Of a stretch of DNA of 64,000 nt, positions 1 through 12,200 are shown in pieces (position 1 is the first letter of the stretch; each line of letters begins with the position of its first letter). The stretch spans positions 29,051,469 to 29,115,468 of the forward strand of contig OX465584.1 of the NCBI GenBank assembly GCA_950022655.1, in the 5' to 3' direction. This DNA is from Alentia gelatinosa. Lineage: Eukaryota > Annelida > Polychaeta > Phyllodocida > Polynoidae. Both the position numbers and the translations under genes were made by a program. The notes under the pieces are model-generated. The model did not search any database and was not told the DNA's origin. It saw nothing but the letters and a program-made list of their open reading frames with translations.

Positions 1-101
1 TGTTGCTTCTAGGTAAACCCAGTAGGTACTACTGAAAAGAAATATTTGATTATCTTATTGACGCAATTTCAAAGAGATATTTCTAGGAGACGTATACTCA
101 C

Positions 102-220
102 CATGTCACACCATGTTTTATTGAGGGACTGGAATTTCTCACTCTTTGGATCGTTCAGGTCTGTCGTAAATACCTCCTGAACATACATGGTAAGAATCGC
201 TGTGGTAACCACTTTCCTCT
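102..220 (-). CDS. Exon: first half of a SEA domain (3'-most exon seen)
   Basis: Acceptor is the revcomp of ctgtcaaaaa at 221, donor GTGAGT just left of 102. The exon is 119 nt, enters in phase 1 and leaves in phase 0, exactly like the first SEA exon of every repeat unit. It encodes a SEA N-terminal half: [12 protein letters not shown], then a hydrophobic/aromatic pattern, ending in WCDM before the intron; the corresponding end in the repeat units is FCKM. The second half should lie off the left edge, so the gene continues beyond the window. Confidence 0.75.
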
Positions 221-3200
221 CTGTCAAAAACAAAACAAACCAACCTGATTATTGATATAGATATAACATCTTATTCATATGTTAGAATTAAGGATCAGGT
301 CGACAGAAACCAAAATATATCATATTAACATACTTTCTTTGACCAAAACTCTTAAACTTTATACAACCCAGTGTGCACACATCCTGCAGGCGACCATCAT
401 GAGTCTGCAACAAACCATCATCAAGCTGCAATCACTAAATGATTGCAGTTGGCACGATTCGTGACTGCAGTCACACTTTGACTGAGTATCATCATTAAGT
501 GTAATTCTCCTTGCACTGTTATGATGAAAACATTTACAGGGATATGTATTCCAGATTTGTTAGAATGAGTGGCCTTTTTTGTTGTATTTTAATCTTTAGG
601 ATTTATTTTTCCAAATATAACTGCAATCTGACCATGAACTTTTTTTGCATCTTAATACTTAATATGCATAGCTTTTTGATTGCATTTCTGTATACATGAT
701 ATTTGCCTTTTGTAAACATAAAATATTAGCCTGATACTGTCAAGATACTTCACTTTGTATGCACTGCATATGGACATGGGTACATGTAGTACACATAATA
801 ATTCTAATGTGCATTCTAATGTGTACTCTAACTTGAATAATGTTATTGTGCTTCCTGAAGAGAGACTTCTTTCGTTCTTTTCACAACTGCTTAAAAGGGA
901 ACTATATAGATTCCCCAAAAAAACACTAAGCGGCATTATACTAATGGACAATGCACATCAAGGTATAATAAGATGTAATATACAACAGAGGTTTTCACTT
1001 AAGTGTTTTGATTAACTATCATGTACTGGCGAGGAAATCTAGTCTTCCTCCAAATGGAACGATATGATTCTTGGAAATAAAAGCTGCTTTAGAAAAATAA
1101 GATACTTCACTTTATGACTTTCTCAATTTTTTAATCAATGAAAATATCAAAGGATTCTGTTAACAATGGCATGAGTGGTTACTGGTTTTCTCCTTGGTCT
1201 GTGAGATTCTGAAGTCAGCAACTTTTCCCCTTTTAGCTTAGATCAGCAATGTACAATGTAATTCAGATGTAAATAAAGCTTTTTTATACATGTTTTTATA
1301 GAAGTGCAATAGGAAAAGCATCATAAAGGTGCTAATAAAATGAATGAAAACTATGTATTAATAGTCAATCAAATTGCATCAAAACTCTTCAATCTAATTA
1401 CGCAATCTAGCATTACACTTTTCTCATTCAGGTTGCACTAAAATTGCGCTAAAAGACATCATCTAAACTGCAGGTGTTCATACTGGGAACCTTTGATAAC
1501 CTAAGGATCCCTAAATGATTGGATTCATACTGTATTCAGCTATAAACTTTAATCCCCAAAAAGTCCTCTTGTGGTTGTAAAGATAAATCAGAACACATAT
1601 TCTTACCCTCCTCACAGCGTACTCCCTTGTGTGTAGTCGGGCAGTCACACCTCCAATTATCTAGGAGAGCATCAACTGTGCAGACTCCGCCATTAAAGCA
1701 GGGGTCGGGTTGACAGGTTGCCAAAGCTGAAACAAAAAATAAATCCACATGATGTAATGAAATCATAAAGTATTTATCTCTAGTATGTGAGAATTATCAA
1801 AGGTCTGACGGTATAATTAACTGACTCATTTGACCTGACTGGACTTTGAATTGGTTGGTACCACATAAAGTGTGTGTTCCATAGGTAGTGAATCTGATGG
1901 AATTGGGTCTCTGCCAAACATACCCATAGTGTACAAACCAACAGGGGAGTTTAAATTATGATAGTGCACAGTGGATGGATTTGAAGGTGGCATCTGACAA
2001 AAGCTATTTTATTAGGTTCTATGTGTCATTGCCTATTATACCGCCATGCAGACATCACCGATGACTATCTTACCTCCCTCACTACCACGAATTCAATAAC
2101 TACATGACAAAAGGCTGCTGCTGTTCAGCACTGTGTTGGGCTCTATTTTGATAGTGGAATGGAATACACCCATGACTAGGTCATATTAATGGGTCCTATG
2201 TGATGTCGTTGGGATAAAGATCTAGAACTGGCCATCTAAGATGACACATCCTGGACGTTTGATAAAGATATGCCATCAACGTTGGACCTTGGGTTAATTT
2301 TTCTAAGGGTTACTTTAAGGGTTACCATTTGGATCTAAAAGGTTTAAAGACAAATCTGTTGGACCTACGTGTGAGGCATGTGGCTCCAGTAAACCCAGCA
2401 TCACATGTGCAGCTGAAAAGTGGGTCGCCATTGGGTAGGAATTCACAGCGACCATTATTATTACATGGGTTGCCCGAACACACATCTGAAACAAGGAGAT
2501 TCATGATCTATTTTATTTTGATCGTAATACAACATACCTATAGGAACTTTAAAGTACTTCTGTATAGGATTTTACAATTTCAGGAATAGAGCAGACCCTA
2601 AACCTGATATTGAGTTGTCAGTATCATTCAAAACGTGTGAATATTGGATTGTAAGATCATTTATATTATTAATATGTTGATATAATTTGCATCCAGAATA
2701 TGATAAATATTAGGCATTTCTAAGATGTTAGAAATATAATGGAACAAAGGCTTACCAAGTGAACAAGTGGGGCCACTGTATCCAGGGTTGCATTGGCATG
2801 TATAACTCTCACCGACTGGTAGACATACTCCGTTACCATTACAAGTGACAGAATCACATGGATTTACTGTAGTCGTGGGTAACACCACTGTTGTAACTCC
2901 TGCAGTAGTCTCCTCCATAGTACTAGCGCTATCCGAAGATGGACTAGTAACCATTGCAGTCGGTAGGGAATCAGTCATGGAGGACATTTGTGCAGTGTTA
3001 GATTGAATAGTTGTTGTAGTTTGGTCTGTTGTTATAGGAACTTCAGATGTTTGGAGTCTGTCCTTGGTAGTTGATGAAAAGGTTGATGTTGGCATATGTT
3101 TGGTTGTAGGGAGTTCAGTTGTTGTAGAATCACCAGGATTAGTCTCAATAACGGTTGACTGTTCTTCGAATGTCACCCCAGCAGTTGAAGATGTTTTTGG

Positions 3201-6200
3201 CAAAGTTGTAACTTTGTTAGATGTTGTATGTTGGTCTATTGTAGTAGGAATCATGGTTGAATTGAGCTTTTCCTGTGTTGTCATCTTTATGTTAGTTGTA
3301 GTTTGTGTTGATATCTCAGTGGTAGGTACAGCAATAGTTGTAGAAACTGCAGTTGGTATCGACTCAGTAGAAGATATTGCAAGAGTTGATGACTTTCCAG
3401 GAGTTGGTTTGTCCGATGTTGAGAACATTTGTTGAGTTGTAATGTTATTTTCACCTGTCGTTTGCATGGAAGACGTTGTTATGGTCGATGACTTTTCAGT
3501 AGATGAGATCTGCTTTGTTGTAGTCATCTCATTTTCTGTGGTAGATTCTGTAACTTTTGTGGTAGTGACATTTGTGGATGTTGGATTCGTAGTCATTGTG
3601 GACCGATCGGTGGGGGATACTGTGACAGTTGATGACTCTTTGGTCGATGCTGAGATCTCAGATGTTGACATTTGCTTTGTTGTAGTCATCTCATTTTCTG
3701 TGGTAGATTCTGTAACTTTTGTAGTAGTGACATTTGTGGATGTTGGATTCGTAGTCATTGTGGACCGATCGGTGGGAGATACTGTGACAGTTGATGACTC
3801 TTTGGTCGATGCTGAGATCTCAGATGTTGACATTTGCTTTGTTGTAGTCATCTCATTTTCTGTGGTAGATTCTGTAACTTTTGTAGTAGTGACATTTGTG
3901 GATGTTAGATTCGTAGGCATTGTGGACCGATCGGTGGGAGATACTGTGACAGTTGATGACTCTTTGGTGGATGCTGAGATCTCAGATGTTGACATCTGTT
4001 TTGTTGTTGTCATTTCATTTTCAGTGGTGGATTCTGGAACTATCGTGGTAATAATATCTGAGGATGTTGGAATCGTTCTAAGCTCTTTGGTCGCTGTCGA
4101 GATCTCTGTCTCTTTTGTTGTCGTCATCTCAATTTTTGTAGCAGGAACCATCGCATTTATGGTTGTTACATCTGTAGTTGAAAGAAAGGTCCGAAACATA
4201 TTGTCAATAGACACATTTTTGTGTTCTATATTTGAGAATATCCTCGTCTCAAATGTCAACAATAGACACATCAGGTATTCAAGAAATTTTGATTGAAATG
4301 GAATATGTATGGCATACACCATCTTCTGTAAAAGCTTATCATTCATCTGAATTAAAGGAAATAGCCTTGTATAAATACGTTGACCTGATTTGCTGAGACC
4401 TTGCAAGGGAACGATTTGGTGGTTCTATGTAAAAGGGAAGTAAAGGCTAAATAAGCTAATATTATCTGACATTTAGAATGTCTCATTTGTAAATTCATTA
4501 AAAATACATTTTAATTCAAGATGTAATTGATGCGATTATTTTATAAGTGAGGATGTTTAATGAGATTTTGAATCGCCTGGCCTCATAGACCCATCTAGGT
4601 TGAGAGATATTTTTTTTCGGTCTATGATTAAAGGCATAGCCTAGTTTCATGGAAAGAAATTTACTCCACCCTACCATTTAAAAAAAAATCTAAATTCAAA
4701 TTCAGATTAACAATTCTACTTTCCCAGAGCATAATCCTTCGAATAGAAAAAGGAGACAATCTAAACAATACGACAATCACCTGTGAGGGTGCAGATCCTT
4801 CCGGGATATATGGTGTTTGGCGATTCATCAGCATATCCATCCAAACAATAACAGGTGTAACTTCCGAAGGTGTTGCTACAATTCGCATTGTCCGAGCAGC
4901 TACTTAATCCTTGCTCCTTACACTCATCAATATCTGAATAATCATAAGAATCAGTGATATATCTTTTTCACAAAATTGATCTCATCCATACTGCCAAAGT
5001 AAAAACCGACGATTAACTACTAAGACGGCATATCTTCCTTGTTTTTTATTTTTCAATTGAATCTAGTTTGAGGCTACAGAGGTACATGACCTCATGTTCC
5101 AATCACGTACCTGCTATCTGAAGGCGCTTCTTGATATGTGTGATGTTGGGGTTTGACAAAAGTGCAGCAGACATATTGAAATTATCAAGCAGCATATTTT
5201 TTGATACATTCCGTGCAAGACGATTATTCATTTCAAACTGAATATCCATTTCAGCACCAATACTTCCTGCCATGAAGTGGGACACGTGACACGCCTGAAT
5301 TTTCATTGATGTAAATCCAGCTGCCACCTAAATATAATAAATACATAACCCGTGAATAAATTGACAAAGGTGGAACCTCTTAGTAAGATCCTCAGGTTTA
5401 GATATTCCATAAAATCATCCGTTAGTAATCAGAACAAAATATCAATAGCTTAAATACATTTTAAAGTTTGTTTATACCAATATCTCATAGTACGCTTACC
5501 ATATTACAGCATGTTGCATTGTAGACTTTGTATATTGAACTGTTGCGCTGATTAAGATCTTCATGAAATACGTCGTCAATGAACATTGTAATTCTAGTTG
5601 AAATTATTTGAGCTGGAAATGATACAATAGTAACTCAGTATAGCAAATTTATACATCGAGATAACACTACAGATAAAGAGTTGAATATATGAATCAGAAT
5701 AACAGAGTGGTAAACAACTACCAATAATAAAAAAAAAGATTTCTTTTATCATTGAAACTATACAATTTATACATTCACGTCATAGGAATGAAATAAAATG
5801 TAGTAAAGCTTGTACCTAAATGAGGCATGGAAATACAACATATCATGCTAGGGCTCTATGCTGTAATCGAATTATTTCGTTAAGGCCCCCTCTATCACTG
5901 ATGCCTTAGAGCAAATGGTCAGGCACTCAAATATAAGTAATGTTGGAAATAACTTAAGGTGAAAACATATTGTTTTAATATCATGTAATATAAACAGCTA
6001 TTTTTCAATGAGGATTCTGCTTTTCCTAATATTATATATATGGTCCAAAATCAAACATTCTCATAATTATTGTTATCTTAGTGTTTTTAATTATTGCCAG
6101 GTAAACGATTCAATGTAAAACTTTAAACTCACATGATGAACAACTGTCATTGATGGACTGAATCAGTTGCGTTACACCATCCATCAAAATATCCTCGTCT

Positions 6201-9200
6201 ATGGCTGTGCCAAATAAGGCTTGTTGAGTAGTTCTTATCTGAGAACCATTTCGTGATGCAAAGCCCTGCAGGGGTTGGAGACATTGTTCTGAAAATTCTG
6301 ACCACATCTGTACCAGGCAGCCCTCAACCTGGTTCCATTCCAGAGTCTTATCATCCTGTGAAGGTAGCCTGAAGTGGAATGTATTATCTGGTTTCAACAG
6401 ATTTTGATGCTAGGACACTCAGGTAAGTAGCACTAGGTATTGGGAAATTAGGTCATAGTTCTTGGTAGGGTGAAATTATATTCAGAATTGAAAGTTTGGG
6501 ACAAACCTGCATATGTCCTTGGTCTCTCCTTGAAGCCATTCAAACCAGTCAAACCTTGGCCAAGGGGCTTTATGCCATGAGACATTGATACAGCTGGCAA
6601 GAGGCCCATCCATTAGGAAACACCTGGGTTTGTCTGTGAAAAGAAATACACTTTATGCAGAGACTGTAGTTGATGTCAGCTTGATTTGATGAGAGAATGC
6701 CAGTGGACAAAGGCCCCTAGAGAAGAAACAAATCAGCAAGCAAAAATTGCAATCTCTTCCATCTTACCTGCAATTTCACAAGCAGCATCAACTGTTTTTA
6801 CCATCGAGGCAACAAGATGGATCTGACGATGAAGGCTGTCATAGATCCTTTCCATGAGCATGGATACCTTTTCACTCAAGTGCATATCATCCAACGGTGG
6901 CATCATGGTAGTATCATTCACTACATCTGGCATCATGCCTGGACGAGGCACCCGAGAAGGAGTCATAGCCATAGGCATATCATTGCGGTTTCCTCTATGA
7001 GATGGTCCCTTTGAAAGTTGGTCAAGGAGGCCAATGGTCTTGTTGACTAGTAGAGCAGTTGGCATGCTTCTCATCCAGTCCATGTAGATGTCCTTGACCC
7101 CTCGTATACAAGTGTAAGCATCTTCTGTAGCTGTCTTTGGCATTTCCCTAGCAAAGAGTCAACAAAAGTCATGCTGTTAGAAATAAGTTACAACCCTCAC
7201 GGGCAAACCACCAAGACACAAACAAAAAGACAGAGGTAGATGTGGAATAGCAGATAGATATACAGCTGCCCTCTATGTGTAGAGAAATCTTGAGACATAC
7301 CTGCACATGCCTGGTAAAAGTGGTGACTGTTGAAGGAGTGTAGAAATGCCTCCCTGTTTCGCAATATAGAGCAGGAAGTATTCCTCGGTCTCATTCAATT
7401 TGTCCAGCCCGTGGAAGAGAGGATTCTCAGTGCATTCAGAAGGCAATCCGTTGCACAGACGGCCACCTAGGAGACAAGATAGAGACATATGATTCAGATA
7501 ATACCCTGTTGACACATTGCATTGAGTGATTTTATGCCACGTCCGGACATTTGGCAGAGTGCATCACATTCCAGATTGAAAAGAAGCATATATGATATTT
7601 GATGGGTCATTTTATTCATTTTCAGCCTGACAGATTTCCAGTTGGAATCTACACTAGTCATTTACTCTTGTTGAGAGAAACTTACCTGAATGACAGAGAC
7701 CAACGACGTGATAAACCAGAGAATGCACAATCTCTAGTGCATTTCCCAGATTGGTATTAGGTGCCAGTGGTGACTCCTTATCCATGGCATCATCAGTGGA
7801 TGGAAGGTCATCAAAGATTTGATCTAGATGAGGGAACCTGTAGATACGATGCTGGCAGTTGTCCACATAATGTTGAACTTTGTCAGAAAGGCACAGTGCC
7901 ATCTCAACTATGTCAAGGTCTTTCACACTGAAAAATACAAGTGAATGACTTGGATGAAGGTACTTGCTACTTCAACATGAGTTTATTCTACAGATATGGC
8001 TGTATTAACAAGCAACATGAGACGTTAAGGAGATGTTTGGAGGCAGTCTCTTACCCACAAACAGTAGTGTCCGAAACCAAATGGCAGGCTGCTCCAACTA
8101 TATCATCCAGGTTATATGCCGTATGACGAGCCAGTTTCCACAGCGTCTGCTCAAATTCTCTGTGTCCAGGTGGAATGCATTTGGAAATCAAAGTCCATGG
8201 TTCTGGACACCTGTCGGCTGTTTGAGAAAGAAAAAAGTAGTGTATTGAAGCTTTTGTCTCAAATGAAACCCATTCATTTGTAAATGGCCTCTCTTGTATG
8301 AAATGCATCTGAAACTGTAAGTAGTACCACCCCATAACAACCTGGAATGCTTCTGAAATAAGTGGACGGGGTATCTTGCTTCTTTCTAACATGTCACACT
8401 CTTATTTGATGAGGGTTAAGATCAGAAGTGAAGCATTGCTGGCATACCTTCTTCACAGTATTTTCCTGAGAATCCATCCTTGCAGACACATTTATGCATA
8501 GGTCTACCTCGAGGCATATCTTTATCAAGATGATCTGCTGCATCAGAATCATCATCCATAGGCTCACAGTTTTTGCAACACCATCCACCATTCTGACAAG
8601 CCCTATCTGGACAGCCTGCAATGAATCAAAGGAATGCTAAAGCAACTCATTTCTGTGCACTTCCTTACATGCGAACAACATAACAATAGATCTACAAAGT
8701 GTTCATCAAGTTGCATTTTGCAATTGTGTCTTTCCTATAAAATTGAAAGCCCAACAAGTCATGTAGATCTTTATACTATAGCCTGGAAGGACATGTTTTC
8801 AATGCATACCTTCCATCTCAACTTGGTTGTCACAGAGATGACCTGAGAAGCCCTCTTCACAAATGCACATGAATCCTCCAGGAATATCCTGGCAGCTTCC
8901 CATATGGCAAGGATTGGCCCAACAACCTTTGTGGTCTGTTTGTAAAGTAGGGAGGAAAAGAACACATCCGAGATTAATACAATTTGAACAATGAATGTGC
9001 TGCTCTGCTACTTTCATGTCTTTGCTCCATATGGTTTTGCTTGAATAGGAAAGATCATGTAATATGTCCTGAGAACCCACCTGGTATGCACACTTGTCCA
9101 GAATCACTTGTGTTTGCTGAAGGATCTGTATATCCAAATTCACACTGACATGAAAACGATCCAGGTGTATTGATGCATCTCTGGGGGCATTTGTTCCATA

Positions 9201-12200
9201 CTGTGGCACACTCATCAATATCTGTTGCAAAAGAACAGAGCAGCAGTTTTGTGAGAATTCAGTACTTAGGAAATGTTGAATGCTGAGCAAAGGGAAAAGG
9301 CTCTGGCCTTGAATTCCATATGGCTGACTGAACTGTAAAGTAAATATGGAGACAAAAATACAACGGAAAGAAAGCCAAGCATTACCTTCAACATTGACCT
9401 CAGAGAGAGTGATTGTCATATTCCTGGCCATAGAATGTGCAGCTGTCTTGTTGAAGAGTCTCTGCAGGTTTTGTGAGTGTATTCCTCGGTCTGGCTTACC
9501 CATGTGTATTGCTGGTTGAGCAACTGTGAGCTGCAGTTTTCCTATCACACTACCTGCCATGAAACTGGTGGCTCTGCAGCTAATAACTGACAGGTCCATG
9601 GATGACTGAGTGAGTCCTGCTTTAGCCTGTAAGAAAGTTGTGTAGCAAAAAGAGAAGAGGTCAATAGTGGAAAGCGGAATGCATGTGCCAATCTATCAAT
9701 TAAAGCCATGTTTGTTAAACCTATATTTGTGAGGATGAAATGCTTTGCATTACATATGTGATTGCCCCATTGGAATAGGATTGGGTAGACACTCTACATT
9801 CATCCTCTACTTTTCTCTTGTCTGAAAGTAGTTTCCTGGGAGAAGATGTAATTATCTTACCATCTTGCAAAATAGGTGTTCCATCTTCTTTGCACTTTGG
9901 CTTGATAAGTTACCCAGTTCTGCTTTGTACTCAAGTCCATCAACATGGAACATCATTGTGGTAGACCACCGAGTCATTTCTCCTGTTAGGTGGATGGAAA
10001 ACAGAGAAGAAGGGAAATGGATTGTTATTTCTGGGGTATATTTAGTGTCAGGTAAACTAGGATCAACTTCATGTGGGGGTTCTCTTTGCCATTCAGAGAG
10101 TCATAGTCTATGAGAAGAATCCTTAAAGGTTACAAGATCAAAGAAGCAGGTTAAAGAGGGAATAACAGCAGCACATAAGTTCTTTCCTTCTGATATCTCA
10201 TTTTGTGACGGTGGCTATGAAGTTAGACCCTTGGAGTAAAGAGGGCTCTTACTTATTGGTGTAGATGAACCAAAGCTGGACAATTTACCTGTATATCTGT
10301 CACAGAACCGCCCAGTGAAATTGTTGAAGCACTTGCAATTTTCTTGGATGCAAGTTCCATTGCGACAAGGACGCTCAGGGCAAGCTAGAAATAAAGAGAT
10401 GCATTTGAAATAGTCTGCTGTGATTGTCACTATATAAAAGCCAAAGTAGGTTATTTACTTTTGACAGAGAAGATATGATCTATAAAGACAAAGTTACACT
10501 ACAGCATACAAGACCAAAAGGACAAAAATAAGAAATATGCTCACATGATGAACAACTGTCATTGATGGACTGAATCAGTTCCGTTACACCATCCATCAAG
10601 ATATCCTCGTCTATGGCTGTGCCAAATAAGGCTTGTTGAGTAGTTTTTATCTGAGAACCATTTCGTGATGCAAAGCCCTGCAGGGGTTGGAGACATTGTT
10701 CTGAAAATTCTGACCACATCTGTACCAGGCAGCCCTCAACCTGGTTCCATTCCAGAGTCTTATCATCCTGTGAAGGTAGCCTGAAGTGGAATGTATTATC
10801 TGGTTTCAACAGATTTTGGTGCTAGGACACTCAGGTAAGTAGCACTAGGTATTGGGAAATTAGGTCATAGTTCTTGGTAGGGTGAAATTATATTCAGAAT
10901 TGAAAGTTTGGGACAAACCTGCATATGTCCTTGGTCTCTCCTTGAAGCCATTCAAACCAGTCAAACCTTGGCCAAGGGGCTTTATGCCATGAGACATTGA
11001 TACAGCTGGCAAGAGGCCCATCCATTAGGAAACACCTGGGTTTGTCTGTGAAAAGAAATACACTTTATGCAGAGACTGTAGTTGATGTCAGCTTGATTTG
11101 ATGAGAGAATGCCAGTGGACAAAGGCCCCTAGAGAAGAAACAAATCAGCAAGCAAAATTGCAATCTCTTCCATCTTACCTGCAATTTCACAAGCAGCATC
11201 AACTGTTTTTACCATCGAGGCAACAAGATGGATCTGACGATGAAGGCTGTCATAGATCCTTTCCATAAGCATGGATACCTTTTCACCCAAGTGCATATCA
11301 TCCAACGGTGGCATCATGGTAGTATCATTCATTACATCTGGCATCATGCCTGGACGAGGCACCCGAGAAGGAGTCATAGCCATAGGCATATCATTGCGGT
11401 TTCCTCTATGAGATGGTCCCTTTGAAAGTTGGTCAAGGAGGCCAATGGTCTTGTTGACTAGTAGAGCAGTTGGCATGCTTCTCATCCAGTCCATGTAGAT
11501 GTCCTTGACCCCTCGTATACAAGTGTAAGCATCTTCTGTAGCTGTCTTTGGCATTTCCCTAGCAAAGAGTCAACAAAAGTCATGCTGTTAGAAATAAGTT
11601 ACAACCCTCACGGGCAAACCACCAAGACACAAACAAAAAGACAGAGGTAGATGTGGAATAGCAGATAGATATACAGCTGCCCTCTATGTGTAGAGAAATC
11701 TTGAGACATACCTGCACATGCCTGGTAAAAGTGGTGACTGTTGAAGGAGTGTAGAAATGCCTCCCTGTTTCGCAATATAGAGCAGGAAGTATTCCTCGGT
11801 CTCATTCAATTTGTCCAGCCCGTGGAAGAGAGGATTCTCAGTGCATTCAGAAGGCAATCCGTTGCACAGACGGCCACCTAGGAGACAAGATAGAGACATA
11901 TGATTCAGATAATACCCTGTTGACACATTGCATTGAGTGATTTTATGCCACGTCCGGACATTTGGCAGAGTGCATCACATTCCAGATTGAAAAGAAGCAT
12001 ATATGATATTTGATGGGTCATTTTGTTTATTTTCAGCCTGACAGATTTCCAGTTGGAATCTACACTAGTCATTTACTCTTGTTGAGAGAAACTTACCTGA
12101 ATGACAGAGACCAACGACGTGATAAACCAGAGAATGTACAATCTCTAGTGCATTTCCAAGATTGGTATTTGGTGCCAGTAGTGACTCCTTATCCATGGCA

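Noticed and set aside
3442..4296. A 284-codon plus-strand open frame rich in Val and Asp
   Set aside because: It is the antisense shadow of the Thr/Ser-rich mucin exon; the 162-bp repeats lack stops in several frames. No domain and no splice or promoter support.
6817..7014. Recurrent plus-strand open frames of 60-110 codons in every unit
   Set aside because: They are antisense to real exons and recur only because the units recur. None shows a domain.
7197..7394. Minus frame with a hydrophobic tail ([18 protein letters not shown]) in each unit, resembling a membrane segment
   Set aside because: The hydrophobic part lies in the g-h intron, after a good donor (GTATGTC) and before a good acceptor, and the upstream part is exon g in a wrong frame. 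It would be a membrane anchor only under intron retention, for which there is no evidence.
8799..9599. A continuous 266-codon minus frame in each unit
   Set aside because: It reads through S2, an intron, the cbEGF exon in the wrong frame, another intron and exon c in the wrong frame. Splice sites and cysteine patterns show three separate regions (S2, cb, c) in different frames.
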